Positions 12,599-23,326 of a stretch of 64,000 nt of DNA are shown here, piece by piece. Each line of letters starts with the position of its first letter. The first letter of the stretch is position 1. The notes under the pieces are model-generated. The model ran no database searches. It was not told where the DNA came from and worked only from the letters and a program-made list of their open reading frames with translations. Made by a program: the position numbers and the translations under genes. The stretch spans positions 248,001 to 312,000 of the forward strand of contig VDCT01000297.1 of NCBI GenBank assembly GCA_009763385.1, in the 5' to 3' direction. Origin of the DNA: Coix lacryma-jobi var. lacryma-jobi (Eukaryota > Streptophyta > Magnoliopsida > Poales > Poaceae).

Positions 12599-12887
12599 GC
12601 TTAGTGTTAGACTATATGGATAGCTGATGTATTTGTTAGATAACTTGTTTGAGAACCCTATTATGTACTTCGTGAAGTGTTAGCCACTTTGTTACTTTAT
12701 GACCGCTATTATGTTTGAGTTTATTCAAATTGTGTCAATGTTTGGTTCCTTGTTATTGCGTTTGTAGAAAAATACAGGAAAAATGAAAAAAACACATTAC
12801 GGGGGCTTTGCCTTCTGGACCTCTTCTTGAGGCTTTGTCGCGCCAACCCTGGGGGCGCGACTGACGCTTTTGTCGCACCAGGCGGGT

Positions 12888-12913
12888 GGCGCGGCAAAAG
12901 CGCCAGCCGCGCC
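12888..12913. repeat. GC-rich hairpin, right of the transposase
   Basis: Stem GGCGCGGC/GCCGCGCC with loop AAAAGCGCCA, matching the hairpin at 9381-9406 in the same orientation and differing at two loop positions. Further GGCGCGGCAAAA copies lie at 12922-12935. Confidence 0.7.
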
Positions 12914-13017
12914 CCCAGGGTTGGCGCGGCAAAACCTGGCATCTCATTGGAAAGCCTTTTCAGTGTCGTGTCCTGTCCTCATAAGTGCTCTGCAGTTTTG
13001 ATTCCGATAGACTTTTC

Positions 13018-13100
13018 AGTGTATAAGCTTTTCAGTATATAGGCTTTTCAGTACATAGGCTTTTCAGTGAATAGATTTTTTCAACGAATAGCCTTTTCAG
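13018..13100 (+). repeat. Tandem CTTTTCAGT-type repeats
   Basis: About six units of roughly 20 bp with the core GGCTTTTCAGT(A/G) follow one another between the transposase and the zinc-finger ORF, upstream of its TATA box. They could be promoter-associated repeats. Confidence 0.6.
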
Positions 13101-13165
13101 TTGCAATAACTACATACTCACAATGCAGCTGAGATAATTCACAAGTTCAAAACCAGGGCTCCGCC

Positions 13166-13173
13166 TATATAAA
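13166..13173 (+). promoter_or_regulatory. TATA box of the zinc-finger ORF
   Basis: TATATAAA lies 60 bp upstream of the ATG at 13233, a normal spacing for a plant promoter with a short leader. Confidence 0.5.
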
Positions 13174-13232
13174 CTCATTAGTGCCTTCCATATTGAACAA
13201 CTTCATCAGAGGTTGCGAGGTTCGTAGTAGAG

Positions 13233-13909
13233 ATGCCTGGAGGTTCGTCCAAAGGCGGGAGAGGAAAGGGTGGGAGGAAGGGACCTCCCATTGTGTGGGA
13301 GGGCTCTCTCGGTCCTGATTCCTTCTTAGAGGCACTATATGAGTTTCCCGTTGAGAGCAAAAAGGATTTCAGCCGCCGGACCGTCCTCTTAGGGGATACG
13401 ATAACCGCTTAGAGGACTGACCAAAATGCCGCCATGATGAGGACTGTTTGGTGCAGATGCTCCACGACGACTTGGAGGCAGGCCGACGTTTCTTCAAATG
13501 CCCGCGAGCATGGTAAACTTTATTTAATTGTTGTTGCTATGCCTCTCATGTTTGCTAATACTTAGTCATTTTGTGAATGTCAGTCTTCTATTTCCGAAGA
13601 AAACTGCGGCTTCACCAGATGGGTGGATCCTCCTCCAATATGGCCGCATCAGCAATACATCTATTATCGGGACGTATCGACGATCTTGAAAGAGAAGTTA
13701 AAAGCATGCTCAAGGACTATGATGATGACGATAGCGATGCAGGCGGTTCAGATGAAGCAATATGCCTTGATCCATATTGCAACTGCCCGCATCACAAGAA
13801 CAAGGGGCCTCCGCCGCCGCCGCCACCACCGCCGCCACCACCACCACCCGCAATGGGAGGCTATTACGGAGAAGGGTCTACTCAGTTTGCTATTTGGGAC
13901 CGCTTTTAG
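13233..13909 (+). pseudogene. GRF-type zinc-finger protein ORF, probably a transposon passenger
   Basis: This is the zf-GRF fold (Gly-Arg-Phe zinc finger, a nucleic-acid-binding module), unrelated to growth-regulating factors. After a Gly/Lys-rich start (MPGGSSKGGRGKGG) the zinc finger reads CRHDEDC, then GRRFFKCPRAW, then CGFTRWVDPP across an intron at about 13513-13583. A coiled-coil-like segment (IDDLEREVKSML), an acidic stretch, a Cys/His cluster and a run of 14 prolines follow to TAG at 13907. A frame change near 13396, an in-frame TGA at 13418 (probably replacing Trp), a misphased splice and a further shift near 13670 break it. Such ORFs are common in grass transposons, and its position 3' of the transposase suggests the same element, which is inference. 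Confidence 0.6.
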
Positions 13910-13964
13910 AACTACTTAGACCACTATGTGTGTGTTGTGTTGTGCCAATCAATTACCTAAGGCA

Positions 13965-14879
13965 TGTTAGGATTAGTCTAGGACCTTTGAAAGCCCTAGT
14001 TTGGTTTTGGTTAATTGATGAAACCTATTTTGGTCTAATCCTTTTATGAAGCATGTGTGTAGCTAATGGAAAAGGATTATGACCAAGCCATTGGTGGAGC
14101 TAGCAAGGTGGCAACCATGGAGGATGGTGACGGCCACAAGCACTCATGTGATCAAGTGCTCTACCATTGGTGAAATGAAGAAGAGAAAAGATGCCTTGCT
14201 CAAGTGGTAGATTATTTCTCTCTTTTGATCTTGAGTATAGGCAAGTCGGGCTATCAAGAGGGATATAAATTAGGCTAGCTAGATGTGGTGAAAAGTGCTC
14301 ATGACGTCTAACTTCTAGTGCCACGTTGAGCGATCTAACTTTGCGTTGTTACTAGGATCGAGTGGCGTGGTGAGAGCAAGTGAAAATCCTTTGAAAAATG
14401 TTTGTGAAAATGCTAACACACATGCACAAGATTGTATACACTTGGTGGTGTTGGCCATTTGCAAAGGAGAAGGTGTTGGAGTTGAATTGAATCAACTCGG
14501 AGAAGTTTCCGGAGAAGTCTTTGTTTGAAAAAAGAGAAGCGATGGATCTTGGATTGGAATTCTGTACTAATCCTTTGTGATTTGGATCTTGTATTCATGT
14601 GGGATGTAGCCCTCTGAATAAGCTTTCCAAAATGTCAAGATCATCGAAATCGGAGTTCGGAGCTAAGAGTTATGGTCGTTTTAGCGCGGAGGTCAGTTTT
14701 GGCCTAGAGGTAGTACCGACCCTACTACCGACCCTGAGGCCGGTAGTACCGCCATAACCTCGGTACTACCGACACCTCCGCGAGCAGAACGCAAAACTCT
14801 CTGTTCGGGGAGTTTTTTGGCCTACCGTAGTACCGACCCTACTACTGACCCTACTACCACCGACCCCTCTGTAGACAGC
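13965..14879 (+). repeat. Left part of a Sirevirus-type LTR, interrupted
   Basis: The segment begins TGTTAGGATTAG and has the texture of a Sirevirus LTR, with no ORF. At 14706-14860 it contains alternating CGGTAGTACCG and CCCTACTACCG words forming inverted repeats. It is cut off by element A at 14880. Its missing part is not found as an obvious continuation elsewhere in the window. Family assignment is tentative. Confidence 0.5.
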
Positions 14880-15284
14880 TGCGGATACATGGGTGTATGC
14901 CGAGTCTCTGTGTGATGATGATTGTCAACGGAGATGATGCGCATGTTCTTTGGCTTGTGTTGTGCAGGTGTCGAGCACGGAGACAGTGGTCGATGGCGGG
15001 TGAAGGTCAAGTTGCGACGTGTCGTGCCGACGGACCGGGCGCGATGAAGGATGGGCGTGCCGTGCGGCGGACGTGCCATGCCGATGTATCGGACGGTGAA
15101 GGGCGGACGTGGACTTAGACTGATGGACTGGAGGCCGGAGGATCAGCTGTGGTGGCTGGCAGCCTGCGACAGCGACAAGCGGAGAAGTGCGATCATGTCG
15201 GTGGAAGGGGTGCACAGGCGGTGCATCCCCTCTACGACGCCGGTTTGTTGGTAGAGCCCGGGAAAAACCAACGGTGGACGGTTT

Positions 15285-15534
15285 CCAGGTTTGGGCCTCA
15301 AAACCTGGGTGCTGGGTTTCCAGGTTGAGCCACAAACCTGGGCGCGACGGTTTCCAGGTTGAGCCTCAAAACCTGGGCGTGGGCCGGTTTCCGAGTTTGG
15401 GCCTCAAAACTCGGGCGCGGACGTTTCCGAGTTTGGCCACAAAACTCGGGCTGGAGGCTGGTTTCCCGGTTTGGGCCTCAAAACCGGGGGCTGATGGAAA
15501 AGGCTGGTTTCCCGGTTTGGGCCACAAAACCGGG
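15285..15534 (+). repeat. Seven-hairpin array in the U3 of Sirevirus A (5' LTR)
   Basis: Seven consecutive inverted repeats: 15285-15308, 15320-15341, 15354-15376, 15391-15414, 15427-15449, 15465-15488 and 15511-15534. Stems are CCAGGTTT/AAACCTGG (the first three, the second and third shortened), CCGAGTTT/AAACTCGG (two) and CCCGGTTT/AAACCGGG (two). Loops are variants of GGGCCTC or GGCCAC. Stem changes are matched on the other arm, so pairing is preserved. It lies upstream of the TATA-like box, in U3, and would therefore be in the 3' end of the genomic RNA. Equivalent arrays lie at 25417-25668, 27762-28019 and 37346-37603. Confidence 0.85.
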
Positions 15535-15726
15535 GGTGCAGAGTGGTGGCGGCACGTGGCGGCGATCTGAAGGTTGCGTGGAGGCGACGCGGAAGACCGT
15601 GCGGGCGTGGCCGTCGGATCTACCTACCACCAGCGGGTGGACTAGAATAGCCTTAGGGTTAGGCTGGTCCGCTCTGTAATTAGAGTAGAGAGGGGTAGAG
15701 TAGGAAATAGGCTTAGGCTAGGTTAG

Positions 15727-15734
15727 TATAAGTA
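15727..15734 (+). promoter_or_regulatory. TATA-like box of Sirevirus A
   Basis: TATAAGTA precedes GTCTAGGGAGACACC; transcription would begin about 30 bp downstream. The same box is in the 3' LTR near 25861. The corresponding place in element B reads GGTTAAGTA. Confidence 0.5.
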
Positions 15735-17350
15735 GTCTAGGGAGACACCCTCCTCCCCATCTCAATCTCAATCTCAGTCTATTAGTTGCTTTGGCTTCCT
15801 GCTCTCCCATTCCCTGCTTTAGCTAGTTGAGATCCGCAGAGAGACTCCGCTCTGGTACTATTGATTCAAGGAAATGAGGCCGTATCCTCATCTTTCCTGA
15901 ACACCCGAGCCGTGCACTGTGCCCTTCGATCTGTGCGTTTGCGTTTTCGCTGTGTAGAGCACTGTGTTCGTTGCTTTTTGGCTCTGCTCGTTCTTCTCTT
16001 CTCCTTCGATCGATCTCTCTTTTCTGAGTGTCTTTGCGAAATCCGTTTGAATCAGTTTGTTCGTATCATTGAGGAGGTCATTTCGACCAAAGGAATTCAT
16101 CTACTAACTCCTCATGATCGAATAGATCGGGACGATTTCGTTTTCGTGGCACTCTTTCGTTCATCCACTTTCCCTTTTTGATTTCCCTGCATTCTTGTTA
16201 TTCTGAGAAGATGATTTCTTGGGGATAGTCTCCTAACTACCCTGTGATCTTCTTCTCCAAGTTTGGAAACTTGGGATTGTGATTGAACGAGTTTTGGAGG
16301 GATTTGTTCTGCCGGAATTTCAGTACAGTTCGGGGTGACCGGACGCTCTGCGTACTGGTCGGACGCATGCCCCAAGGGTCCGGTCCGTGAGCTCGGCGCC
16401 AAGCTTTCTGCGTACTGACCAGACGCTCACGACCAGACGCTCTGTACGCGTTACACCCGGACGCTTTGCTTGCACTGTTCCTGGCTTTGTTGGTTGTGAA
16501 CGGACGCTCAGTGAACGACCGACGCTTGTGCCTCTCGTGTCCGGTCCAACTCAGAGAGCTCCCAGATCGAGTTTTTGGTGACCGGATGCGTCCGCTGCCA
16601 GCTGATCGGACGCTGGTTTGAGTCCGGTCGAGCCGTCTCGCGCAGCAACCCTCGAGCACTCCGAGGCATTCCCTCGCCTCGGGCGAATCGCTGCAGATCC
16701 TCGAGCGAGCGAAGGCATAGACCCTCGAGGAGGCCGAGGCCTTTCCGTAAGTCTCGAGTCTCGACCCTCGGCCTTGACCCTCGAGCCTCGACCCTCGGCC
16801 TCGAGTCTCGACCCTCGGCCTCGAGTCTCGACCCTCAGCTTCGAGCCTCGACCCTCGGCCTCGACCCTCGCTCTCGACCTTTACTCTCGGCTTCGACTCT
16901 CGGCCTCGAGCCTCTGCCTCGGGCGAGTCGGAGATTTCGTCAAGGCTTTCCCGAGAGCCTCGGCGTATCGGCCTCGGGCGAATCGGTCTTGTTCTGGTCT
17001 CTGCCTCGGCGAATCGGTTTTTGCCGTCTCGGTGTTTGACCGGTCACGTCCGGTGCCTGTCGACCGAACGTTCCAGTCAGTGCAGTCAGCTCGAGGTTTC
17101 GTCCGTATCTTTTGCGTTCGAGCTCCGATTTGAGATCCGCTTTTTGCATTGGCTTTCTAGAGTTGTATAGTGTCCCGCTGTGCTTCTTGGAGGCATCCAC
17201 CCTACATCTAGGGTCGTGGACATTAACAATCTCTAGGGTTCGTTTTTGGGTTGATTCTTGGACAGTGGCTCTAGTTTCCGAAAGGAAATTTTGAAGCTCC
17301 CATTCACCCCCCCTCTGGTCGCTTTCGGGTAGCTTCTCTCGGTCCTTCAA

Positions 17351-17363
17351 TTGGTATCGGAGC
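17351..17363 (+). other. Primer-binding site of Sirevirus A
   Basis: TTGGTATCGGAGC follows the LTR end after one base and matches, with one change, the complement of the 3' end of initiator methionine tRNA usual for plant Ty1/copia elements. Confidence 0.75.
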
Positions 17364-17412
17364 GGGTTAAGGATCTTCCACCTTAGCCGGTTCCAGATCC
17401 ACCGAAGGCGAC

Positions 17413-20121
17413 ATGGATCGCGGCGTGGGCAAACCGCCGTTTTTCGATGGGACGAACTATGCGTATTGGAAGATACGCATGTCGGCCTATCTCCAGAGCA
17501 TGGGCTCTTCTGTTGGGAGATTTGCAACAACGCCAATTACGTTGTCCTGGCTGCTCGTGTCTCTCAGCTTCAGATCGATGAGCACGAAGCCAATAGTCGG
17601 CGCGTAACGCTTTGTTCTCCTGTTTGAGCGTGGGTGAGTTTGATCGTGTTTCTCACCTCTCTACGGCTCGGGAGATCTGGGACACCCTCATGCGTTTTCA
17701 TGAGGGCACCTCTCAAGTCAAAACCCGACTCTACGAGTCGTTCAAGAGAGAGTATGAGAACTTTCGACATCAGCCTGGCGAGAGCATAGAGAGTTTATTC
17801 GCTCGCTTTCAGGTGATTGTCAACAGGATGAGGGCTAACCGAGAGCAGTTGCCTTTTGACGATCATGAGCGTGCCTTGAAGCTTTTGCACACTCTTGATC
17901 GTTCGGTGTGGGATTCCAAGGTTCAGGCGATCATCGAATCCCCGAACTATGAGACCCTCACCTGCGACGAGCTCTTCAGTAAGCTCAAGTCCAGTGAGAT
18001 CGATGCTATGGCGAGGGCTTCTTTTGAAAATCCTTCTCGCGCTCGTCCATGGCTTTGGTTTCCGGCTCTTCCTCTAACCTCTCAGCTGGCTTTGCTCTTT
18101 CTTGTCTCTTTTCTGTTACAGAGGACCAGCTCGAGACGTTGGGAGACGACGAGTTGGCTTTGCTTGCCAACCGGTTCTCGCGGTTCCACAACAACCGCAT
18201 GAACCGCCGTCGTGGAGGAGGACGCACGGGATGCTACGAGTGCGGCGACCCCGACCACACACTACATCGCCAACTGCCCCAAGAAGAACAAGCACTCGGG
18301 GAAGGGCGATCAAGGGCGCAAGCGCGACTCCAAGTTCAAGGAGAAGCACGTTCCCCCTAGGCACAAGAAGCGGGGCGGCTTCGACAAGGAGTACATCAAG
18401 AAGAAGTACTTGGAGAAGCAACAAGCCGAGCAGCGTGCTTTCTTTGCCACGCTTAGCGACGTCGACGGCTCGGATGACGACTCCGCTGATTCCAGTGAGG
18501 ACGAGTCCGTGAAGAAGAAGCTGGAGGACAAGTTCAACGGCTTGTGCTTCTTCGCCGGCGACGGAGGCCTGTGCACCATGGCGCTCGGAGATGAGGTCGA
18601 GGGCGAGCTGGAGCACACGCCTCGGAACCGACGACGACGACACCTCCCAGGTATCTCTCACCTACGACGAGCTTTCCTCCGAGGTAGAGAAGTTGACCGC
18701 TGCCTTGATTAGCCAAGACAAGTTGCTTAGGCGCAGCTAGAGAGCGCAAGGAGTTCAGGCAGAAATGGGAGGACACGGTGAAAGAGCTTGAGTTCGCTCG
18801 TTCCACCGTGGTTGTGTCAGAGGAGTTGGAGTGTGAGAGTTGCGCCGCGCACATGACAGATCTTCTCACTCTGAGGAGTAAGCATGCTGCGCTGGTAGAT
18901 GAGGTGGATGAGCTCCGAGCTAGACCGCAGCTGTTGGGTGCGTGCAAGACTTGTCCTGTCTTGCAATCTGAGTTGGCAGAGAAGAATGCCAAGCTTGAGT
19001 CTTTAGAAGGCCAGCTCAGATAGCACTTGTGTCATGAGGTGTGTTTTGTGTGAGGGCCTGGAGATGGAGATTGCCAATGTGAAGCATGGCAAGATGCAAA
19101 CCGAGGGAAAAAACATACCTTCGGTCCATCTTGTCATGGGTCTCCAGCAGTGAGCCGCAGCTCGGGATGATGATCTCCCAATTCAAGCGAGCTGTTGGTG
19201 CCCCTGGTGTAGGTCTTGCTCAGAGTGTTGATCTCTCAGCTTTTGGGAAGATTGGAGAGTCTAGTGGTCTGAACCCATGTGAGAAGCCCAATTCCACCAC
19301 TACTCCCAAACTTGCCAAGCTTCCACTCAAAGAGCCAGCCAAGCCTATCACCAAAGATGTGTGGTTGAGGAACCCCCTAGAGCTCCTCCCAAGAACCCAG
19401 TTTGGGCACCCAAGCCAAACCACCTCAGAACAAGCTTGATGCTATGCCACCCATTCGAGGAGTTGCCACAGAAGGGCAAAGGCAAGGTGAACCCACCCAC
19501 ATCCCTGGTCACCAACAACCCCCTTGCGTGCGGTGAGGTACCAGTGTGACTTTTGTGGGAGGGATGGTCACCTGAGTGAGTTCTGCTTTAGGCGGCGGAA
19601 GAGAGAGGCGCGCAGTGCTAGGGAGATGGAGAACCCGGACATGTTTCACCCAGCTCGTGGTGGACATGCCGAAGCCCAGGGGAGAGCTGCTAGTCTGGAG
19701 GTCAGGCGTACCAGCCTAGGCAGGAGATGAGAGCCCCGAGGAGGAGACTAGGCCTAGAGGTCAGCACCTCAGTTTGTTAGGCCTAGGCAGGAGAGAGCTC
19801 CGAGGAGAGACGCTAGAGCAGTTGCCCAGGCTCCTAGGCGTAGGCCTCGTAGAGAGCGTGCCCGACGGGGACCTGCTTTTGCAGGTAATGGACCCCGTGG
19901 CGGAGGTTTAGTTGAGCGCTTTCCCCCACCGCAGTTTGAGTATTGCGGTGAGCGCTTCTTCCCAGCGGACCACGTTTTCCTGTGCGTGGTGATCGCTTCT
20001 CCCCTAGACAGAGATGGTTTTTCTGCTAACCGTTCTTTTGAGCAGCCGGCCCCACTGGTATTACCCTTATTTCACTAACCCCAGTGTTGGACCGTATGCT
20101 CACCCTATGTCTTTTTATTGA
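17413..20121 (+). pseudogene. gag of Sirevirus A, frameshifted
   Basis: Gag forms the particle and binds the RNA. It starts at ATG 17413 (MDRGVGKPPFFDG) and has a UBN2/retrotrans-gag region, a first zinc knuckle near 18230 (CYECGDPDH), a Lys-rich and then acidic stretch, and a heptad-like region. A second knuckle lies near 19545-19590 (CDFCGRDGH), followed by an Arg/Gly-rich tail ending at TGA 20119. Compared with the copy in element B, several single-base losses shift the frame (for example near 17512, 17600, 18250 and 18735). No large piece is missing. Confidence 0.85.
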
Positions 20122-20126
20122 TGTAG

Positions 20127-23100
20127 GTAGAGCGGTTGGAGGACATTTGGTTGGTGGATTCCGGTTGCTCGAGGCACATGACCGGAAACGCCAAATGGTT
20201 CTCAGCCAGCCATAGTCCGGTCGCCGGAAAGGAGTATATCACCTTCGGCGACAAAGGTAGAGGTAAGGTGTTGTCAGTTGGCTCGGTGCGGGTTAATGAG
20301 CATTTGTGTTGCGCAATGTTGCTCTTGTTACTAATCTGCATTTTAACTTACTTTCTGTTTCGCAACTTTTTGATGAGGGCTATGAGATTCGGTTTAAACC
20401 GAACCTTAGTCGCATCTTAGATCCTCAGGGCGATCTTGTATGTCTGATTTCGCCCTTTGGGAAAGTTTTTCGTGCGAATTTTTCGGAGTCGTTTGGATCT
20501 TCTCGCTGTCTTTTGGCTAGTCCTTCTTCTTCTTCCGATCTTTGGAAGTGGCATAGGAGGCTCGGTCACTTAAGCTTCGACTTGCTTGCAAGACTTAGCT
20601 CACTTGGCCTAATCCGAGGATTGCCCAAGCTTTCGATGGAGAAGGATCTAGTTTGCCATTCTTGCAGACATGGGAAGATGGTTGCTGCTCCCCACCATCC
20701 GGTGACTAAGGTCATGACCTCGCACCCCGGAGAGCTTTTACATATGGACCTTGTTGGTCCAGCTCGGGTGAGCTCGGTTGGTGGCAAGTGGTATGTTTTG
20801 GTTGTTGTTGACGACTTTTCGAGATATTCGTGGGTCTTCTTTTAGCTGAGAAGACCGAGACTTTCTCTTTTGCTCGCAATCTGATTTTGCGTCTTCAGAA
20901 CGAGTTCCCTTTGAACTCGATGCGAGCTATTCGGAGTGATAATGGTTCCGAATTCAAAAATTCAGATTTTGAGAAGTTTTGTAACCGCCTTGTTTGGAGC
21001 ATCAGTTTTCTTCTCCCTACACACCGCCCCAAAATGGTGTTGTAGAGAGGAAGAATCGGACCCTTGTTGAGATGGCCAGGACGATGCTCGATGAGCATAG
21101 GACTCCTAGGCGCTTTGGGCCGAAGCTATGAACACTGCATGCTACATTTCGAATCGCATTTTTCTGAGAGCGTTTTTGAAGAAGACCTCTTATGAGTTGC
21201 GTTTTGGTCGCCAGCCCAAGGTGAGTTATTTTAGAGTCTTTGGTTGCCACTGTTTTATATTGAAAAAGGCAACCTGGACAAGTTTGAGTCTCGCTCTTCT
21301 GACGGTGTGTTTTTGGGTTATGGCTCTCACACTCGAGCTTATCGTGTAGCTTAACCTTGACACTAACCGAGTCATGGAGACATCAGATGTCACCTTCGAC
21401 GAGACTCTTGTTTGTCCCTCTTCTCGTTTTGAGCGTGCAGGTGATCATGAGGTTGGCGAGCCTCTTTTCGATGAGGAGGATGAGGGTGCTGAAGGTATAG
21501 ATGATCCAGCACCCCCTCCACCTGCCATGCCGCAAGGAGCGGCCTCGACGACGACTCACGGCCCCGACACCTCTTCTTCTTGGGGGCCGTGGGATCTTCC
21601 ACCTCGCGCGGTACCTTTTGTACCCGGGGTGGAACCAGCTGCTGTTGAGGGGGAGGTTACTTCTTCCCGGGAGGCGCCACGACATATCCAGCACCGGCAC
21701 CCTCCTCAGCAGATGATCGGCGACATCGACGAGCGAGTTACTCGCTCCAGGTCACAGCACATCTCTCACTTCGCTCACTCTGCTTTTGTTGCTAATTTTG
21801 AGCCCCGAGATGTTGGACACGCATTGACGGATCCAGATTGGGTCAATGCCATGCATGAGGAGTTAGAGAATTTTGAGCGAAATCGGGTTTGGGTTCTAGT
21901 TCCACCTCCACCTGACTGTAAGCCTATTGGGACAAAATGGGTATTTAAAAACAAGCAAGGAGAAGATGGCCATGTTGTGAGAAACAAGGCCCGGCTTGTA
22001 GCGAAAGGCTATAGTCAGAAAGAGGGAATAGATTATGAGGAAACCTTCGCTCCTGTAGCACGTTTGGAGGCTATTAGGATACTCTTGGCTTATGCTGCAT
22101 CCAGGGGTTTCAAACTTTTTCAAATGGATGTCAAGAGTGCCTTCTTAAACGGCTACATAGAGGAGGAGGTTTATGTTGAGCAACCCCCCGGTTTTGAAAA
22201 TCCCAAGCTTCCAAACCATGTTTTTAAACTTCACAAAGCTTTGTATGGTTTGAAACAAGCCCCTAGAGCCTGGTACGATAGATTGAAAACTTTTTTGCTA
22301 GCCAAGGGTTTTAAAATGGGATGTGTAGACAAGACGCTCTTTCTCCTCCGGCAAGGCAAAGACACACTCTTGGTCCAAATTTACGTGGATGATATCATTT
22401 TCGGTGGTTCTTCTCACGCTTTGGTTGCCAAGTTTGCAGATACTATGAGCAGGGAGTTCGAGATGAGCATGATGGGCGAGCTGACATTCTTTCTCGGGTT
22501 GCAAATCAAGCAATCCCGAGAGGGGACGTTTGTGCACCAGGGCAAGTACACGAAGGACTTGCTGAAGCGGTTCGATATGGGTGAGGCCAAGCCTCTTCCA
22601 ACACCCATGTCGACGACGACTGCCCTGGATGCGGATGTGGACGGCGAAGCAGTGGACCAGAAGGAGTACCGCAGTATGATCGGGTCGCTTCTCTACCTGA
22701 CGGCAACACGGCCGGACATTCAGTTCGCCGTGTGCCTGTGCGCGCGTTTTCAGGCGTCGCCGCGCACTTCTCACCGTCAGGCGGTGAAGCGCATCTTCAG
22801 GTACCTTCGTTTCACGCCTGAATTCGGGATTTGGTATTCTGCTTCCTCCACTCTCTCGCTTTGTGGCTATTCCGATGCTGATTTTGCTGGTTGTCGCATT
22901 GAGCGCAAGTCCACTTCTGGGACTTGCCAGTTTATTGGATCTTCTCTTGTGTCGTGGTCTTCTCGCAAGCAGTCTAGTGTTGCTCAGTCTACCACGGAGG
23001 CTGAATATGTTGCTGCAGCTAGCTGCTGTTCCCAGTTACTCTGGATGATGGCCACTCTGCGTGATTTTGGTTTGAGCTTTACTCGAGTTCCTTTGCTTTG

Positions 23101-23326
23101 TGACAGCACGAGTGCCATTAGCGTTGCTAAGAACCCCGTGTTTCACTCGAAAACCAAACACATTGATGTGCGCTTTCATTTCTTGCGAGACCACCAGGAG
23201 AAGGGTGATATCGACCTTCGCCATGTCGATACTCATCACCAATTGGCTGATATTTTCACCAAGCCTTTAGACGAATCAACCTTTAATAGGTTGAGGGGTG
23301 AGCTTGGTGTGTGTTTCCCCTTTTAG
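20127..23326 (+). pseudogene. pol of Sirevirus A (protease, integrase, RT, RNase H), shifted in its first part
   Basis: Protease motif DSG at 20157-20165, GAG-pre-integrase WHRRLGH, integrase core (MDLVGPARV and the SDNGSEF region), the RT motif YVDD at 22382-22393, and RNase H with STTEAEYVAA near 22990. The stretch 21374-23326 is one open frame. The first 1.25 kb has several 1-nt indels (near 20305, 20845, 20990, 21115, 21270) relative to the intact copy in element B. The pol frame opens only after a TAG at 20124 and has no early ATG. Confidence 0.88.

Larger units (their letters stand above)
14880..17349 (+). repeat. 5' LTR of Sirevirus A
   Basis: 2470 bp, TG...CA ends. From the left it contains the hairpin array (15285-15534), a TATA-like box (15727), a CCGGACGC/GCGTCCGG array (about 16337-16625), CTCGACCCTCGG repeats (16750-16930) and the terminal CACCCCCCC motif. 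It matches the 3' LTR closely. Most differences I could read are single-base losses in this copy; the exception is a length difference in the CTCGACC array. Confidence 0.92.

Noticed and set aside
13233..13909. A second growth-regulating factor gene
   Set aside because: The GRF zinc finger has the same abbreviation but lacks QLQ and WRC domains.
15285..15534. CRISPR-like array
   Set aside because: Units are inverted repeats with changing stems inside a plant LTR, present in each LTR of the family, without spacers or cas genes.
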